64,000 bases of DNA from Cryobacterium roopkundense (GTDB taxonomy: Bacteria > Actinomycetota > Actinomycetes > Actinomycetales > Microbacteriaceae): assembly GCF_014200405.1 (NCBI RefSeq), contig NZ_JACHBQ010000001.1:310001-374000 (forward strand), written 5' to 3'. Made by a program: the position numbers and the translations under genes. How positions within the stretch are numbered: position 1 is the stretch's first letter; every line of letters starts with the position of its first letter. The notes beneath the pieces were generated by a model, which made no database searches, was not told the DNA's origin, and worked only from the letters and a program-made list of their open reading frames with translations. Shown piece after piece: positions 16,544-26,308 of the stretch.

Positions 16544-17200
16544 ATGACCTGGACACGAGACGAAATGGCCGCGATCGCGGCCGAAGAACTCTCCGACGGC
16601 GACTACGTGAACCTGGGGATCGGCATCCCGACCCTCGTGGCCAACAATCTGCCGGAGGGCATCTCCGTGACGCTGCAGAGCGAGAACGGCCTGCTCGGCA
16701 TGGGTCCGTTCCCCTTCGAGGGCGAGGAAGACGCCGACCTCATCAACGCCGGCAAGCAGACCGTCACTGTGCTGCCCGGCGGCTCGATCTTCGACTCGGC
16801 CACCTCGTTCGGCATGATCCGCGGCGGGCACGTGAAGGTCGCCATCCTCGGGGCCATGCAGGTGGCAGGCAACGGCGACCTCGCCAACTGGACCATCCCC
16901 GGCAAAATGGTGAAGGGCATGGGTGGCGCGATGGACCTCGTGGCCGGTACCCCTCGCGTGGTCGTGCTCACCGAGCACGTGGCCCGCGACGGCTCCGCCA
17001 AGATCGTCACCGAGTGCACCCTGCCACTCACCGGCCTCGGCGTGGTCGACCGCATCATCTCCGACCTCGCCGTCTTCGACGTGACCCTCGACGGCCTCGT
17101 GCTGCAGCGCCTCGCGCCCGGCGTGACCGTGGCCGACATCACCGAAAAGACCGAGGCAGCGTTCGCGGTTGCCGCCGATCTGGTGGAGGTCTTCGCATGA
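16544..17200 (+). CDS. 3-oxoacid CoA-transferase, subunit B
   Basis: This is a 218-residue beta subunit of the class I CoA-transferase. SENGLLGMG places the catalytic glutamate at Glu47, which forms the glutamyl-CoA thioester intermediate. [13 protein letters not shown] near 25-37 is also diagnostic. The ATG at 16544 follows an AAGGAGAG site. The stop TGA overlaps the ATG of the thiolase gene (ATGA), indicating translational coupling. It functions as a heteromer with the preceding gene product. Confidence 0.92.
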   Translation: MTWTRDEMAAIAAEELSDGDYVNLGIGIPTLVANNLPEGISVTLQSENGLLGMGPFPFEGEEDADLINAGKQTVTVLPGGSIFDSATSFGMIRGGHVKVAILGAMQVAGNGDLANWTIPGKMVKGMGGAMDLVAGTPRVVVLTEHVARDGSAKIVTECTLPLTGLGVVDRIISDLAVFDVTLDGLVLQRLAPGVTVADITEKTEAAFAVAADLVEVFA

Positions 17201-18390
17201 GCCTGCGCGAACAGTTCGGCCGTGACGTTCTGCTCACCGGCTGGGGACACAGCCGCTTCGGCAAGCTCGTAGACGACACCCTCGAGACCCTCATCGTGCA
17301 GGTGGCCACGGAAGCGATGACGAACGCGGGCGTCGAAGCATCCGCTATCGACGAGATTTACCTCGGACAGTTCAACTCGGGGCTCGTGCCGCTCGGGTTT
17401 CCGTCGTCGCTCGTACTGCAGGCCGATGCCGGCCTGGTGAACGTGCCGGCGACCCGAGTGGAGAACGCCTGCGCGTCGGGTTCGGCCGCGCTGCAGCAGG
17501 GCGTGAAGTCGATCCTCGCCGGCACCGCGCGTACCGTGCTCGTGATCGGCGCGGAGAAGATGACGCACGCCCCGCCCGAGCTCGTTGGTTCGGCGCTGCT
17601 CGGCGCCGACTACGACATGGCCGGCAAGCACTCCACCGCGGGGTTCACCGGGCTGTTCGCGCACGTGGCCCGCGAGTACGAGGGGCGCTACGGCGCGATC
17701 GGCGACGTGCTCGGCTCGATCGCCGCTAAGAACCACCGCAACGGCGTGGCCAACCCCTATGCCCAGCTGCGCAAGGACCTCGGCGAGGAGTTCTGCCAGA
17801 CCGTGTCGGAGAAGAACCCCCTGGTCTCCGACCCCCTTCGCCGCACGGACTGCTCGCCGGTCTCCGACGGCGCGGCCGCTGTGGTGCTCACCTCGGCTGA
17901 TTTCAGAACGGATGCCGCAGCCACCGACCCCGTGCGCCTCGCAGGTTTCGGGCAGGCGAACGACTTTCTGCCCGCGGCTCGTCGCGATCCCACGGCTTTC
18001 GCGGCCACGCGCGTGTCGTTCGAGCGGGCGCTCGCCATGGCGGGCGTGGGCCTCGGCGACCTGGACTTCGCGGAGGTGCACGACTGCTTCACCATCGCCG
18101 AGCTCATCATGTACGAGGTGATGGGGCTCACCGCTCCCGGCGAGGGGCGCCGCGCCGTCGAGGAGGGCTGGGTCTACCCCGAGGGCAAGCTTCCCGTGAA
18201 CGTGTCGGGCGGCCTCAAGGCGAAGGGACACCCTGTCGGTGCCACCGGGGTCTCGCAGCACGTGATCTCGGCGATGCAGCTCACCGGAACGGCCGGCGCG
18301 ATGCAGCTGCCGAACCCGCGCCGCGCCGTCGTGCAGAACATGGGCGGGGTAGGCGTGGCCAACTACGTGAGCGTGCTCGAGGCTGTGTAG
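17197..18390 (+). CDS. Thiolase of the SCP2-like (acetyl-CoA acyltransferase) type
   Basis: The protein has 397 residues. The nucleophilic cysteine is Cys92 in [10 protein letters not shown], and the second catalytic region GHPVGATG lies near the C-terminus. HDCFTIAEL and the GQFNSG region place it with SCP2-like thiolases rather than classical FadA. It would cleave a 3-oxoacyl-CoA into acetyl-CoA and a shortened acyl-CoA, which is the natural next step after the CoA-transferase. Start overlap with the previous stop supports one operon. The actual 3-oxoacid is unknown; acetoacetate use or the end of a degradation pathway both fit. Confidence 0.87.
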   Translation: MSLREQFGRDVLLTGWGHSRFGKLVDDTLETLIVQVATEAMTNAGVEASAIDEIYLGQFNSGLVPLGFPSSLVLQADAGLVNVPATRVENACASGSAALQQGVKSILAGTARTVLVIGAEKMTHAPPELVGSALLGADYDMAGKHSTAGFTGLFAHVAREYEGRYGAIGDVLGSIAAKNHRNGVANPYAQLRKDLGEEFCQTVSEKNPLVSDPLRRTDCSPVSDGAAAVVLTSADFRTDAAATDPVRLAGFGQANDFLPAARRDPTAFAATRVSFERALAMAGVGLGDLDFAEVHDCFTIAELIMYEVMGLTAPGEGRRAVEEGWVYPEGKLPVNVSGGLKAKGHPVGATGVSQHVISAMQLTGTAGAMQLPNPRRAVVQNMGGVGVANYVSVLEAV

Positions 18391-18439
18391 GCGGCCGGTG
18401 GGGCATCCGCTGCTCGGTTCCGTGAGGCAATATGGGCCG

Positions 18440-18454
18440 GATTGTTGAACAATC
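18440..18454. promoter_or_regulatory. GntR-type palindromic operator of the pxp operon
   Basis: GATTGTT-G-AACAATC is a perfect 7+7 palindrome 54 bp upstream of the pxpA ATG. It is embedded in a larger dyad because TGGGCC and GGCCCA flank it. The same 15-mer, differing only in the centre base, occurs at 25751 before the NRAMP-like gene. The FCD-type GntR regulator encoded at 22665 is the obvious candidate protein. Confidence 0.72.
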
Positions 18455-18508
18455 TGGCCCAGTAGGGCATTCTTGAGGGAACAAAATTTCTCGAGCGGGA
18501 AGGCGACG

Positions 18509-19273
18509 ATGCCCACCACAAGTATTGACCTCAATAGTGACGTGGGGGAGTCCTTCGGCAATTGGACCTTCGGTGACGACGCCGCCATCATCGCCTCGGT
18601 CTCGAGCATCAACGTGGCCTGCGGCTTTCACGCCGGCGACCCCAGCACCATCCGGGCAACGTGCAAGGCGGCCGCCGAGGCCGGCGTGACTGTGGGCGCG
18701 CACCCCGGTTATCGTGATCTAGCCGGCTTCGGGCGCCGGTTCATCGATATGAACCCCGCAGAACTCACCAACGACGTGGTCTACCAGATCGGCGCCGTTC
18801 AGGCGCTCGCCCGCGTGGCCGGCACCGAGGTTCGCTACGTGAAGCCCCACGGAGCCCTCTACAACTCCATCGTGCACCACCCCGCACAGGCCCGCGCCGT
18901 GGTGGAGGCCGTGCTCGCCGTCGACCCCGGACTGCCCGTGATGGTGCTGCCGAAGTCCGAGATCGAGCGCGCCGCCCGCGCCGCCGGGCTGCGCACCGTG
19001 GCGGAAGGATTCGCTGACCGCGCCTATAACCCCGACGGTACTCTTGTATCGCGCGCGCTCCCGGGTGCCGTACTGCACTCCGTCGATGCCGTCACCGAGC
19101 ACGTACTGCGTCTGGTGGGTGACGGCCAGGTGCGTGCCGTCGATGGCTCCCTCATCAGCGTCGAGGTGGACAGTATCTGCCTGCATGGGGACACCCCCGA
19201 CTCCGTGCGACTCGCCGCAGCCGTGCGCGCCGCCCTCGTCGACTCCGGCGTCACGATCGTCAGTTTCGCCTAA
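18509..19273 (+). CDS. pxpA: 5-oxoprolinase subunit A (LamB/YcsF family)
   Basis: This 254-residue protein of the LamB/YcsF family is a component of the ATP-dependent prokaryotic 5-oxoprolinase PxpABC, which opens 5-oxo-L-proline to glutamate. The family hallmark start is [12 protein letters not shown] (5-16), followed by [10 protein letters not shown] and VGAHPGYRD and the later VKPHGALYN. It begins an operon of pxpA, fused pxpB-pxpC, biotin carboxylase and GntR regulator. The gap to the fused gene is 4 bp. The ATG at 18509 follows a GGAAGGCG purine-rich site. The palindromic operator upstream suggests repression relieved by substrate. Confidence 0.94.
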   Translation: MPTTSIDLNSDVGESFGNWTFGDDAAIIASVSSINVACGFHAGDPSTIRATCKAAAEAGVTVGAHPGYRDLAGFGRRFIDMNPAELTNDVVYQIGAVQALARVAGTEVRYVKPHGALYNSIVHHPAQARAVVEAVLAVDPGLPVMVLPKSEIERAARAAGLRTVAEGFADRAYNPDGTLVSRALPGAVLHSVDAVTEHVLRLVGDGQVRAVDGSLISVEVDSICLHGDTPDSVRLAAAVRAALVDSGVTIVSFA

Positions 19274-19277
19274 GCGG

Positions 19278-20885
19278 ATGTCCCACCAGATTCAGGAGAT
19301 CCGGCTCGCCGGAGACCGCGCCGTGCTGGTGCAGCTCGGCAGCCTCAGTGACGTGCTGCGCCTGCGGCACGCGCTCGGGCAGCATCCGCTCGAGGGACAG
19401 GTCGACGTGGTTGCGGCCGCGCGTACCGTTCTAGTGACAGGGGACTCCGCCCGCGCCGCGCGCCGTTTCCCCGCCGCGCTGCGAGGGCTCGAGCTCGGCA
19501 CCGAGGCCGTCGCCGCCGACACCCTTGTGACCCTCGACGTGATGTACGACGGTGAAGACCTCGACGACGTGGCCGCGGCCACCTCGCTCAGCCGTGACGC
19601 CGTGGTCGCCGCGCACACCGGGCAGGTGTGGACGGCGGCCTTCGGCGGTTTCGCTCCAGGGTTCGCCTACCTCGTGGGCGCGAACGAGACCCTCACGGTG
19701 CCCCGCCGCGACACCCCGCGCAAGGCGGTTCCCGCGGGGTCCGTCGCGCTCGCCGACAACTATTCGGCGGTGTACCCCCGGCAGAGCCCCGGTGGCTGGC
19801 AACTGATCGGCCGCACCGACGCTGCGCTCTGGAACCTCGACCGGGAGCAACCTGCCCTCGTGCAGCCCGGCAACCGCGTGCAGTTCCGCGCCGTGCGGGA
19901 GCTCGTGCGCGCGGCTGTCGTGTCTGGCGAGCCCGGGGCGGCCTGCGACGGCGGACTTCTCGTCGTGGATCCCGGCGTGCAGACCACCATTCAGGACCTC
20001 GGTCGCCCCGGCCACGCTCACCTCGGCGTCACCGGCGGCGGGGCGCTCGATCGCGGCGCGCTGCGTCGCGCCAACCGTCTGGTGGGCAACGAAGCGGATG
20101 CCGCGGTGCTCGAAAACGCGCTCGGCGGACTGTGCCTCGAGGCCGTCACCGACCAGGTGATCGCGGTGAGCGGTGCCGGGGGAGAGCTCAGCGTCGCCGG
20201 CGTGGCATGCACCCCAGGCACCGCCCCAAGCGCGTCCGCCGACCGGCAGGTGCCGAGGGACGCGCCCTTCGCCCTGCTCGCCGGCGAACGCCTCACGCTC
20301 GACGCCCCCGCGTGGGGCGTTCGCAGCTACCTCGCGGTGCGCGGCGGCATCGACACGCCCCTCGTGCTCGGCAGCCGCTCCATGGACACTCTCTCGGGCA
20401 TAGGCGGCTCGCTGCTCAGTCACGGCGACACTCTTGCCGTTCTTGAGGCACCGCCCACAAGCGTGGTCGGCAACCCCGAGCCGTCGCCGGTGGAGCCCGC
20501 CGAGGTCACTGAGGTTCGGTTCGTACCCGGCCCGCGGGCCGACTGGTTCAGCGCCGAGTCCCTGGGGCAGTTGAGGTCCACCGAGTGGACCGTGACAGCG
20601 CAGTCCAACCGCATCGGGCTGCGACTCGATGGCGTGCCGCTTGAGCGAACCCGCTCCGGTGAACTGGCCAGTGAGGGCACCGTCGCGGGAGCGATCCAGG
20701 TGCCGGCCTCCGGACTTCCTGTGCTGTTCCTCGCCGATCATCCCGTCACCGGCGGATACCCCGTCGTCGGCGTTGTAGTGGCCAGCGACCTTGACCTCGC
20801 GGCGCAGCTTCACGCGGGCGCGCGCATCCGCTTCACACCCGTTTCCGAGGTCCGGCCCGTGCAAGAACAGACAGTAGAGAGCTGA
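19278..20885 (+). CDS. Fused 5-oxoprolinase subunits B and C (KipI-KipA fusion)
   Basis: The protein has 535 residues and fuses two subunits that are separate in E. coli and B. subtilis. Residues about 5-215 form the PxpB/KipI (CT_C_D) domain with [11 protein letters not shown], and about 222-515 the PxpC/KipA (CT_A_B) domain with [23 protein letters not shown] and the late [13 protein letters not shown]. Together with PxpA they make the 5-oxoprolinase. The same domains occur in urea carboxylase and allophanate-linked enzymes, which matters because a biotin carboxylase gene follows 4 bp downstream. The ATG at 19278 gives the right N-terminus; a longer frame overlaps pxpA. Confidence 0.92.
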   Translation: MSHQIQEIRLAGDRAVLVQLGSLSDVLRLRHALGQHPLEGQVDVVAAARTVLVTGDSARAARRFPAALRGLELGTEAVAADTLVTLDVMYDGEDLDDVAAATSLSRDAVVAAHTGQVWTAAFGGFAPGFAYLVGANETLTVPRRDTPRKAVPAGSVALADNYSAVYPRQSPGGWQLIGRTDAALWNLDREQPALVQPGNRVQFRAVRELVRAAVVSGEPGAACDGGLLVVDPGVQTTIQDLGRPGHAHLGVTGGGALDRGALRRANRLVGNEADAAVLENALGGLCLEAVTDQVIAVSGAGGELSVAGVACTPGTAPSASADRQVPRDAPFALLAGERLTLDAPAWGVRSYLAVRGGIDTPLVLGSRSMDTLSGIGGSLLSHGDTLAVLEAPPTSVVGNPEPSPVEPAEVTEVRFVPGPRADWFSAESLGQLRSTEWTVTAQSNRIGLRLDGVPLERTRSGELASEGTVAGAIQVPASGLPVLFLADHPVTGGYPVVGVVVASDLDLAAQLHAGARIRFTPVSEVRPVQEQTVES

Positions 20886-20889
20886 CACC

Positions 20890-22635
20890 GTGCAGAAAGT
20901 ATTGATCGCCAACCGCGGCGAGATCGCCGTGCGCATCATGAGAGCCTGCGATGACGCCGGCCTTGAGTCTGTGGCCGTGTACGCCGACGTGGACGCGCAT
21001 GCCCTGCACGTGTCTGAGGCCACCGAGGCGTATGCCCTCGACGGCAATAGCCCGGCAGACACCTACCTCAACGTGAACAAGCTGCTCGGCATCGCCATGC
21101 GCTCCGGCGCCGATGCTGTGCACCCCGGCTATGGGTTTCTCTCCGAAAATGCCGACTTCGCCCAGGCCGTGCTCGACGCCGGACTCGTGTGGATCGGCCC
21201 GACGCCGGAGAGCATCCGGGTGCTGGGCAACAAGGTCTCTGCCCGCGAGATCGCCATCCGCGTGGGCGCCCCCCTCGTGGCTGGATCGGAAGGAACTGTC
21301 GAATCCGGCGCCGAGGTGCGCGCATTCGCCGAACAGCACGGCCTGCCCGTGGCCATCAAGGCCGCATTCGGCGGCGGCGGTCGAGGCATGAAGGTGGTCT
21401 GGAAGCTCGACGAGGTGGAGGAGGCCTTCGACTCTGCCGTGCGCGAATCCCAGGCCGCGTTCGGCCGGGGGGAGTGCTTCGTGGAGCGGTTCCTGCACGA
21501 GCCGCGCCATGTGGAGGCGCAGATCCTCGCAGACGGAGCCGCCAACGTGATCGTGGTCGGCACCCGAGACTGCTCGCTGCAGCGCCGCAACCAGAAGCTC
21601 GTCGAAGAGGCGCCCGCGCCGTTCCTCACGCCGGAGCAGCGCGAACAGATCTACACCTCGGCCAAGGCCATCTGTCGCGAGGCCGGCTACACCGGCGCCG
21701 GCACCGTGGAATACCTGCTCGGCCAGGACGGCAGCGTGTCTTTCCTCGAGGTGAACACTCGACTGCAGGTGGAGCACCCGATCACCGAACAGACCTCCGG
21801 TGTCGACCTCGTGCTCGCCCAACTGCAGATCGCCGCCGGCGGCCCCCTCCCGGTGCAGGAGGACCCTGAGCCCCACGGTCACGCCTTCGAATTCCGCATT
21901 AACGCCGAGGATCCGGGACGCGGCTTCCTGCCCTCGCCCGGCACGGTCACCCGGTTCGTCACGCCGACCGGACCCGGCATTCGCGTCGACTCCGGGGTGC
22001 GCGAAGGCGGCACCGTGCCCGCCCAGTTCGACTCTCTCCTTGCCAAGCTCATCGTGACCGGCGCGGACCGCCAGCAGGCGCTGCGCCGTGCCCGTCGCGC
22101 CCTCAAGGCCTTCGAGATCGAGGGGCTGCCCACGGTTCTGCCGTTCCACCGCGCCGTGGTCGAAACCGAGGCCTTCGGCGGCACCGACCGCCTCGGGGTG
22201 CACACGGGCTGGATCGAAGGTGACTTCGCGGAGACCATCCAGACCGACCCGTCGTTCCATCCAATGGCCCCCGATTCGGAGCGCCGCACGATCTCCATCG
22301 ACCTCGACGGCAAGCGGATGTCCCTCGGGCTGCCCGCCGCACTGCTCGCGGGCCTCGCGCGAGGTGCCGCGCCGGGTGCGGCTCCCGATGCGGACCCCGC
22401 CGCCGAAGAAACCGTGGACCCCACCTCGCTGCGCTCCACGATGAGCGGCACCGTCGTGAAGTGGCTCGTGGAGGCGGGCGAGCCCGTAGCCGAGGGCGAA
22501 GCCGTTCTCGTGCTCGAGGCGATGAAGATGGAGTCCGTCGTAGTGGCTCATCGCAGCGGTGCGCTCACCGGCAAGCTCGTTCAGGTCGGCGACGCTGTCG
22601 TCGCACACGCGACCGTCGCCTCCGTTGTGGATTGA
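20890..22635 (+). CDS. Biotin carboxylase with C-terminal biotin carboxyl carrier domain
   Basis: The protein has 581 residues. Residues 1-445 form a biotin carboxylase: [14 protein letters not shown] at the start, [15 protein letters not shown], the ATP-grasp glycine loop GGGGRGMK and the [11 protein letters not shown] motif. A Pro/Ala linker leads to a biotinyl domain with EAMKMES, biotinylated Lys546. It resembles the alpha subunit of acyl-CoA carboxylases. No carboxyltransferase beta subunit is encoded nearby. It sits inside the pxp operon, downstream of the fused PxpB/C whose domains are homologous to those of urea carboxylase. A role in a biotin-dependent step of 5-oxoproline or related lactam metabolism is inferred. 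The start is GTG, 4 bp after pxpBC. Confidence 0.9.
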   Translation: MQKVLIANRGEIAVRIMRACDDAGLESVAVYADVDAHALHVSEATEAYALDGNSPADTYLNVNKLLGIAMRSGADAVHPGYGFLSENADFAQAVLDAGLVWIGPTPESIRVLGNKVSAREIAIRVGAPLVAGSEGTVESGAEVRAFAEQHGLPVAIKAAFGGGGRGMKVVWKLDEVEEAFDSAVRESQAAFGRGECFVERFLHEPRHVEAQILADGAANVIVVGTRDCSLQRRNQKLVEEAPAPFLTPEQREQIYTSAKAICREAGYTGAGTVEYLLGQDGSVSFLEVNTRLQVEHPITEQTSGVDLVLAQLQIAAGGPLPVQEDPEPHGHAFEFRINAEDPGRGFLPSPGTVTRFVTPTGPGIRVDSGVREGGTVPAQFDSLLAKLIVTGADRQQALRRARRALKAFEIEGLPTVLPFHRAVVETEAFGGTDRLGVHTGWIEGDFAETIQTDPSFHPMAPDSERRTISIDLDGKRMSLGLPAALLAGLARGAAPGAAPDADPAAEETVDPTSLRSTMSGTVVKWLVEAGEPVAEGEAVLVLEAMKMESVVVAHRSGALTGKLVQVGDAVVAHATVASVVD

Positions 22636-22664
22636 CGAGGCCACCGACCCCATAGGTTGGGACT

Positions 22665-23351
22665 ATGACTCTCGACGATATCCTGCAGGACCTGCGTCGA
22701 CAGAGTTCAGACCCTAAGCATGCCGAGACCGGAATTTGGGTCGCCGCCGTGCTGAGGGACCGGATCGCGGCCGGCCAGCTGGCCCCGGGCGCCAAGCTCT
22801 CTGAGCAGGCGCTCAGCGAGGTTCTGAGCGTCTCGCGCAACACACTGCGGGAGGCCTTCTCCACCCTCGCGTCCGAGCACGTGGTTGTGCGAATCCCGAA
22901 CCGTGGCGTCTATGTGGCGCGTCCGTCGGCGGACGACATCCGCGAGATGTATCGCGTGCGGAGATTTCTCGAGCCGGCCGCCCTCCTGTGGTCACCGGCG
23001 GGGGATACCGCCCCACTGCATGCCGCCGTGGCGCGTGCTCGCGAGGCACGGGAAGCCGGCTCGGTGTCGGAGATGGCCGATGCGAACCAGAAGTTCCATG
23101 CGGCGCTCGTGGCACTCACGGGCAGTGAGCGGCTCGTGCTGCAGATGACGCAGGTGCTCGCCGAAATGCGGCTCGTGTTCCACTCCATGGTCGCCGACGG
23201 TGGCTTTCACGCGCCCTACATCGAGCGGAACGCCCGCATGCTCGACCTCCTCGACGCCGGATTTCGCACCGAGGCCGCCGAGCTAATGACGGAGTACCTG
23301 CACCGCGCCGAGTCCCAGCTCCTCGCCGCGGTCGCCCACCCGTGCACCTGA
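22665..23351 (+). CDS. GntR-family regulator with FCD effector domain
   Basis: This is a 228-residue FadR-subfamily regulator. The winged helix-turn-helix (about 22-90) has the signature LAPGAKLSEQALSEVLSVSRNTLREAFSTL, and the helical FCD domain (about 95-220) carries the usual metal/ligand residues. It is the last gene of the pxp operon, 29 bp after the biotin carboxylase, and converges on the DUF1445/NRAMP arm. The two identical palindromes before pxpA and before the NRAMP-like gene are its presumed operators, so it would co-regulate both arms and itself. In B. subtilis the equivalent locus is controlled by KipR, which is of the IclR family, so the regulator type differs. Confidence 0.88.
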   Translation: MTLDDILQDLRRQSSDPKHAETGIWVAAVLRDRIAAGQLAPGAKLSEQALSEVLSVSRNTLREAFSTLASEHVVVRIPNRGVYVARPSADDIREMYRVRRFLEPAALLWSPAGDTAPLHAAVARAREAREAGSVSEMADANQKFHAALVALTGSERLVLQMTQVLAEMRLVFHSMVADGGFHAPYIERNARMLDLLDAGFRTEAAELMTEYLHRAESQLLAAVAHPCT

Positions 23352-23398
23352 CGGACATCCCGCCTCGGAATGTATTGATATCCATCGATATAATGGGA

Positions 23399-23640
23399 CC
23401 TGCTGGATTACCTGCTGGATTACCTGCTGGGGGATCGGCTCGGCCACCGCCGGTCGAGGCGCGACGGAGGAGCGATCGAGATCCCGCGAGCCGACCCTCG
23501 GACCGGGCTTGGGTCTGAGCAGCACCTCGCCAGGCCTCGATCGCTCGTGCCTCGCGCCTCGACCAGCGGTTCCCGCGTTTCAACCGGCGCTTGGATCGAG
23601 ATCTCGAAAGGCTCGATCCGGCGGCTTGTCGAGATCTTGG
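23399..23640. repeat. Intergenic repeat cluster: 12-bp tandem units and a 34-bp imperfect inverted repeat
   Basis: This gap between the convergent GntR and DUF1445 genes codes for nothing recognisable. It holds two and two-thirds copies of cctgctggatta (23399-23430). It also holds a 34-bp inverted repeat matching at 30 positions (23447-23480 with 23536-23569, 55-nt loop), whose right arm ends in ctcgaccagcgg. The stretch to 23640 contains further gcttgtcgagat and tcgagatctcga words. The ctcgaccagcgg motif recurs inside hrpA at 56266. Confidence 0.7.
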
Positions 23641-23642
23641 GT

Positions 23643-24449
23643 TTAGGCGGGGGAGACCAGGTAGTCGGAGTCTCGGGCGTCGGTGATGAGCATGTGGCCG
23701 GGAGCGTGACCGATCGCGAGGGTGGGGCGTGACTCCATCACTGCGGCCTGCGGGGTGACGCCGCAGGCCCAGAACACCGGCACCTCGCCTGGCCGCACGA
23801 CGACGGCGTCGCCGAAATCCGGCCGATCGAGGTCGATGCCGAGCGCAGCGGGGTCGCCCACGTGCACCGGGGCGCCGTGCACGGCAGGGTAGTGAGACGT
23901 GATGCGCACGGCATCCGCTACCCGATCGGCCGGAATCGGCCGCATCGATACCACGAGCGGGCCCGAGAGCGCGCCCGCCGGCGCGCACCGCACGTTGGTG
24001 CGGTACATGGGCACGTTCGTGCCTTGCTCGATGTGCGCGATCGCGATGCCGGCCTCCTGCAGGGCTGCCTCAAACGTGAAGCTGCACCCCACGATAAACG
24101 TCACGAGGTCGGGGCGCCACCAGTCGGCGAGGTCGGTCGGCTCGGCCACCAGGACACCGTTTTCGTACACTGTGTAACGGCCGACATCCGAGCGGATGTC
24201 CCCGCCCGCCAACAGCGGACCGCTCGTCTCGCCGGCATCCAGTACGCCCAGAATAGGGCACGCCTTTGGGTTGCGAGTGGCGAACAGCAGCACGTCGAAG
24301 GCCTGCGCCCGCGGCACGATGATGAGGTTCGCCTGCGTGAACCCGGCCGACCAGCCCGCCGTCGGCGTGGCCAGGCCCTCGCGGAACAGCGCGCGGGCCT
24401 CCGCGGGGATGACGGCGGCGGGGTCGGCCGGAACTGCGGAAGCAGCCAC
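23643..24449 (-). CDS. DUF1445 family protein (YcsI / D-glutamate cyclase-like)
   Basis: This 268-residue member of DUF1445, often labelled putative hydro-lyase, corresponds to YcsI of B. subtilis, whose gene sits with pxpA(ycsF), an NRAMP gene (ycsG) and kipI-kipA. The vertebrate homologue is a mitochondrial D-glutamate cyclase that makes 5-oxo-D-proline. Characteristic text includes [18 protein letters not shown] and the late [14 protein letters not shown] role in interconverting D-glutamate and 5-oxoproline is inferred from family and neighbourhood. It starts at a GTG 5 bp after the NRAMP-like stop, so the two are one operon. Confidence 0.87.
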   Translation of the reverse strand: MAASAVPADPAAVIPAEARALFREGLATPTAGWSAGFTQANLIIVPRAQAFDVLLFATRNPKACPILGVLDAGETSGPLLAGGDIRSDVGRYTVYENGVLVAEPTDLADWWRPDLVTFIVGCSFTFEAALQEAGIAIAHIEQGTNVPMYRTNVRCAPAGALSGPLVVSMRPIPADRVADAVRITSHYPAVHGAPVHVGDPAALGIDLDRPDFGDAVVVRPGEVPVFWACGVTPQAAVMESRPTLAIGHAPGHMLITDARDSDYLVSPA

Positions 24450-24454
24450 GGGCG

Positions 24455-25684
24455 CTAGACCCACAGCTTGGCGAGGCCGCCGAGGGACTGGTAACCGAGG
24501 AATAGGGTGAGCAGCCACGCGAGCACGCCGACGATGAGCAGCCACTTGGGGTACACGTAGCCGCCGAGCAGGTCCCGACGGCGCCAGGCCACCCAGATGA
24601 TCACGGCGAAGCCGACCGGCAGGATCAGACCGTTGACGGCGCCGGCCATGATGAGCAGCGTGGCCGGGGCCTGGCCGATGAAGCTGAAGACGATCGTCGA
24701 CACCGCGATGAAGACGCACGTGGCGATGCTGCGCTTGCGCGGAGAGGTCTTCGGCGTGGTGATGAAGGAGATCGACGTGTATGCTGCGCCGATCACGGAG
24801 GTGATCGAGGCCGCCCAGAGGATCACGCCGAAGAGGCGGAAGCCGAGCTCGCCGGCCGCCGACTGGAAGGCCTCGGCCGCGAGGTTGTCGCTCGTGAGGG
24901 CCACACCGCCGGCGACGACGCCGAGGATAGCGAGGAACAGGAGAACGCGGATGACGCCCGTGATGACGATTCCCATGATGGAGCTGCGGGTGATCTCGCC
25001 GACATTTTCCGGGCCGGAGACCCCGGCGTCGATCATGCGGTGCGCGCCGGCGTAGGTGATGTAGCCGCCGATGGTGCCGCCGATGAGCGTGGTGATGATG
25101 AGGAAGTCGATGCTGTCGGGGATGACGGCGTTCTTGATGGCGTCGCCGAGCGGCGGCTGCGACACGATCGCCACGTAGCCGATCAGGATGATCATCAGGG
25201 CGCCAAGCACGACCACGATCTTGTCGAGGGCGATGCCGGCCCGCTTGCTCAGGAAGATGGCGATGGCCACGGACGCCGAAAGGATGCCGCCCAGCCGAGG
25301 ATCGATGCCCAGCAGCACGTTGAGGCCGAGTCCGGCGCCAGCGACATTGCCCACATTGAAGACCAGGCCGCCGAGGCAGATGAGAGCCGCGAGGAACCAG
25401 CCGGCGCCGGGAAGCACAGTGTTGGCGAGTTCCTGGGCGCGCTTTCCGCTCACGCCGATGACGCGCCACACATTCAGCTGCACGGCGATGTCCACGAGGA
25501 TCGAGACGAGGATCGCGAAGGCGAATGCCGCGCCGAGTTGAACCGTGAAGTTTGTCGTTTGAACGATGAACCCGGGGCCCACCGCGCTCGTCGCCATGAG
25601 GAACATGGCTCCGAGCAGGGCGCTGCGGTGTTTGTTCTTGAGCTTGCGGGGCTTGACCGTCGTTGGTGAAACCGTGGGTGACAT
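24455..25684 (-). CDS. NRAMP-related membrane carrier (YcsG-like), lacking the metal-site motif
   Basis: This is a 409-residue protein with eleven predicted membrane helices and the NRAMP fold pattern. In helix 1 the canonical metal-binding DPGN is replaced by GPGF (36-39), and the helix 6 methionine motif is not evident (TYAGAHRM lies in that region). It is therefore unlikely to be a Mn/Fe transporter. B. subtilis ycsG, a similar NRAMP-like gene, is linked to the same 5-oxoprolinase genes, so uptake of 5-oxoproline, D-glutamate or a related compound is the best inference. The gene is first in a two-gene operon behind the palindromic operator at 25751. Confidence 0.85.
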   Translation of the reverse strand: MSPTVSPTTVKPRKLKNKHRSALLGAMFLMATSAVGPGFIVQTTNFTVQLGAAFAFAILVSILVDIAVQLNVWRVIGVSGKRAQELANTVLPGAGWFLAALICLGGLVFNVGNVAGAGLGLNVLLGIDPRLGGILSASVAIAIFLSKRAGIALDKIVVVLGALMIILIGYVAIVSQPPLGDAIKNAVIPDSIDFLIITTLIGGTIGGYITYAGAHRMIDAGVSGPENVGEITRSSIMGIVITGVIRVLLFLAILGVVAGGVALTSDNLAAEAFQSAAGELGFRLFGVILWAASITSVIGAAYTSISFITTPKTSPRKRSIATCVFIAVSTIVFSFIGQAPATLLIMAGAVNGLILPVGFAVIIWVAWRRRDLLGGYVYPKWLLIVGVLAWLLTLFLGYQSLGGLAKLWV

Positions 25685-25750
25685 GGTGCGCTCGCTGTCT
25701 GCTTGGGGGAATCAGCGCCTGCGATCACCGATTGTTTTGTGACAGCCTAC

Positions 25751-25765
25751 GATTGTTCAACAATC
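25751..25765. promoter_or_regulatory. GntR-type palindromic operator of the NRAMP-like/DUF1445 operon
   Basis: GATTGTT-C-AACAATC is a perfect 7+7 palindrome 66 bp upstream of the NRAMP-like ATG (- strand). The arms are identical to those of the site at 18440, tying the two transcription units into one regulon. Confidence 0.72.
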
Positions 25766-25863
25766 ATTACAAGAGAAATGACGGATCCGGTTCGTCGTGC
25801 AACATAAGGGAATTCTCATCCCGACCGAGCCAGGGAGGGCGCGGGTGCCCCGATAATGAGCAT

Positions 25864-26251
25864 ATGTCCGACGCGACGCGATACCCTCAGCCGCGGTGGC
25901 GGCCGGTGCTGTCGGTTCGCGTGCGCATTCTCGCCTCGATACTTCTCGCGGCTGGCATCGGTCTGGCCGCGTCCGGCCTGGCCGCTGAACGCGGCGCTCT
26001 CGGCCGTGGTCCAGCGTCTGCGGCCCGCCACCAACGAGACGACGCTCGCCATCATCGACGGCGAAGCCGCGTTGACGCCCGGCGGGCAGGTGGACCTTCG
26101 CCTCGAAGACCCGGACTTCGTGGCGCGCATCGTGACCGAAACGGATGCCGGTGGCGTCGTTCTCGGCACCGCAGCGACATCCGCTCGCTTCGTTCGATAC
26201 ATTGCTGTTCCGGTGAGTCTCGACGGCGAGAACGGGGACCGGCTCTCGTGA
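25864..26251 (+). pseudogene. Relic of a sensor histidine kinase N-terminus (frameshifted and truncated)
   Basis: From ATG 25864 one frame encodes a basic start and a membrane helix (VRVRILASILLAAGIGLAAS) typical of sensor kinases. Near 25985-26000 the homology-like reading moves to another frame, which continues as ALSAVVQRLRPA and a sensor-like segment (DFVARIVTETDA, RYIAVPVSLDGE) until a TGA at 26249-26251. No HAMP, HisKA or ATPase domain follows. I read this as a decayed gene with one frameshift and loss of the 3' part. The family assignment rests on the N-terminal pattern only. It lies between the NRAMP-like arm and the VOC gene. Confidence 0.6.
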
Positions 26252-26308
26252 GAAGAATCTTAGAATCGGGCGGCGCACGGCGCAAGTCAAGAACTCGGGG
26301 CGACGGGC

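Noticed and set aside
20833-22653. A 606-codon - strand frame opposite the biotin carboxylase gene
   Set aside because: No family similarity; the + strand gene has every motif of its family.
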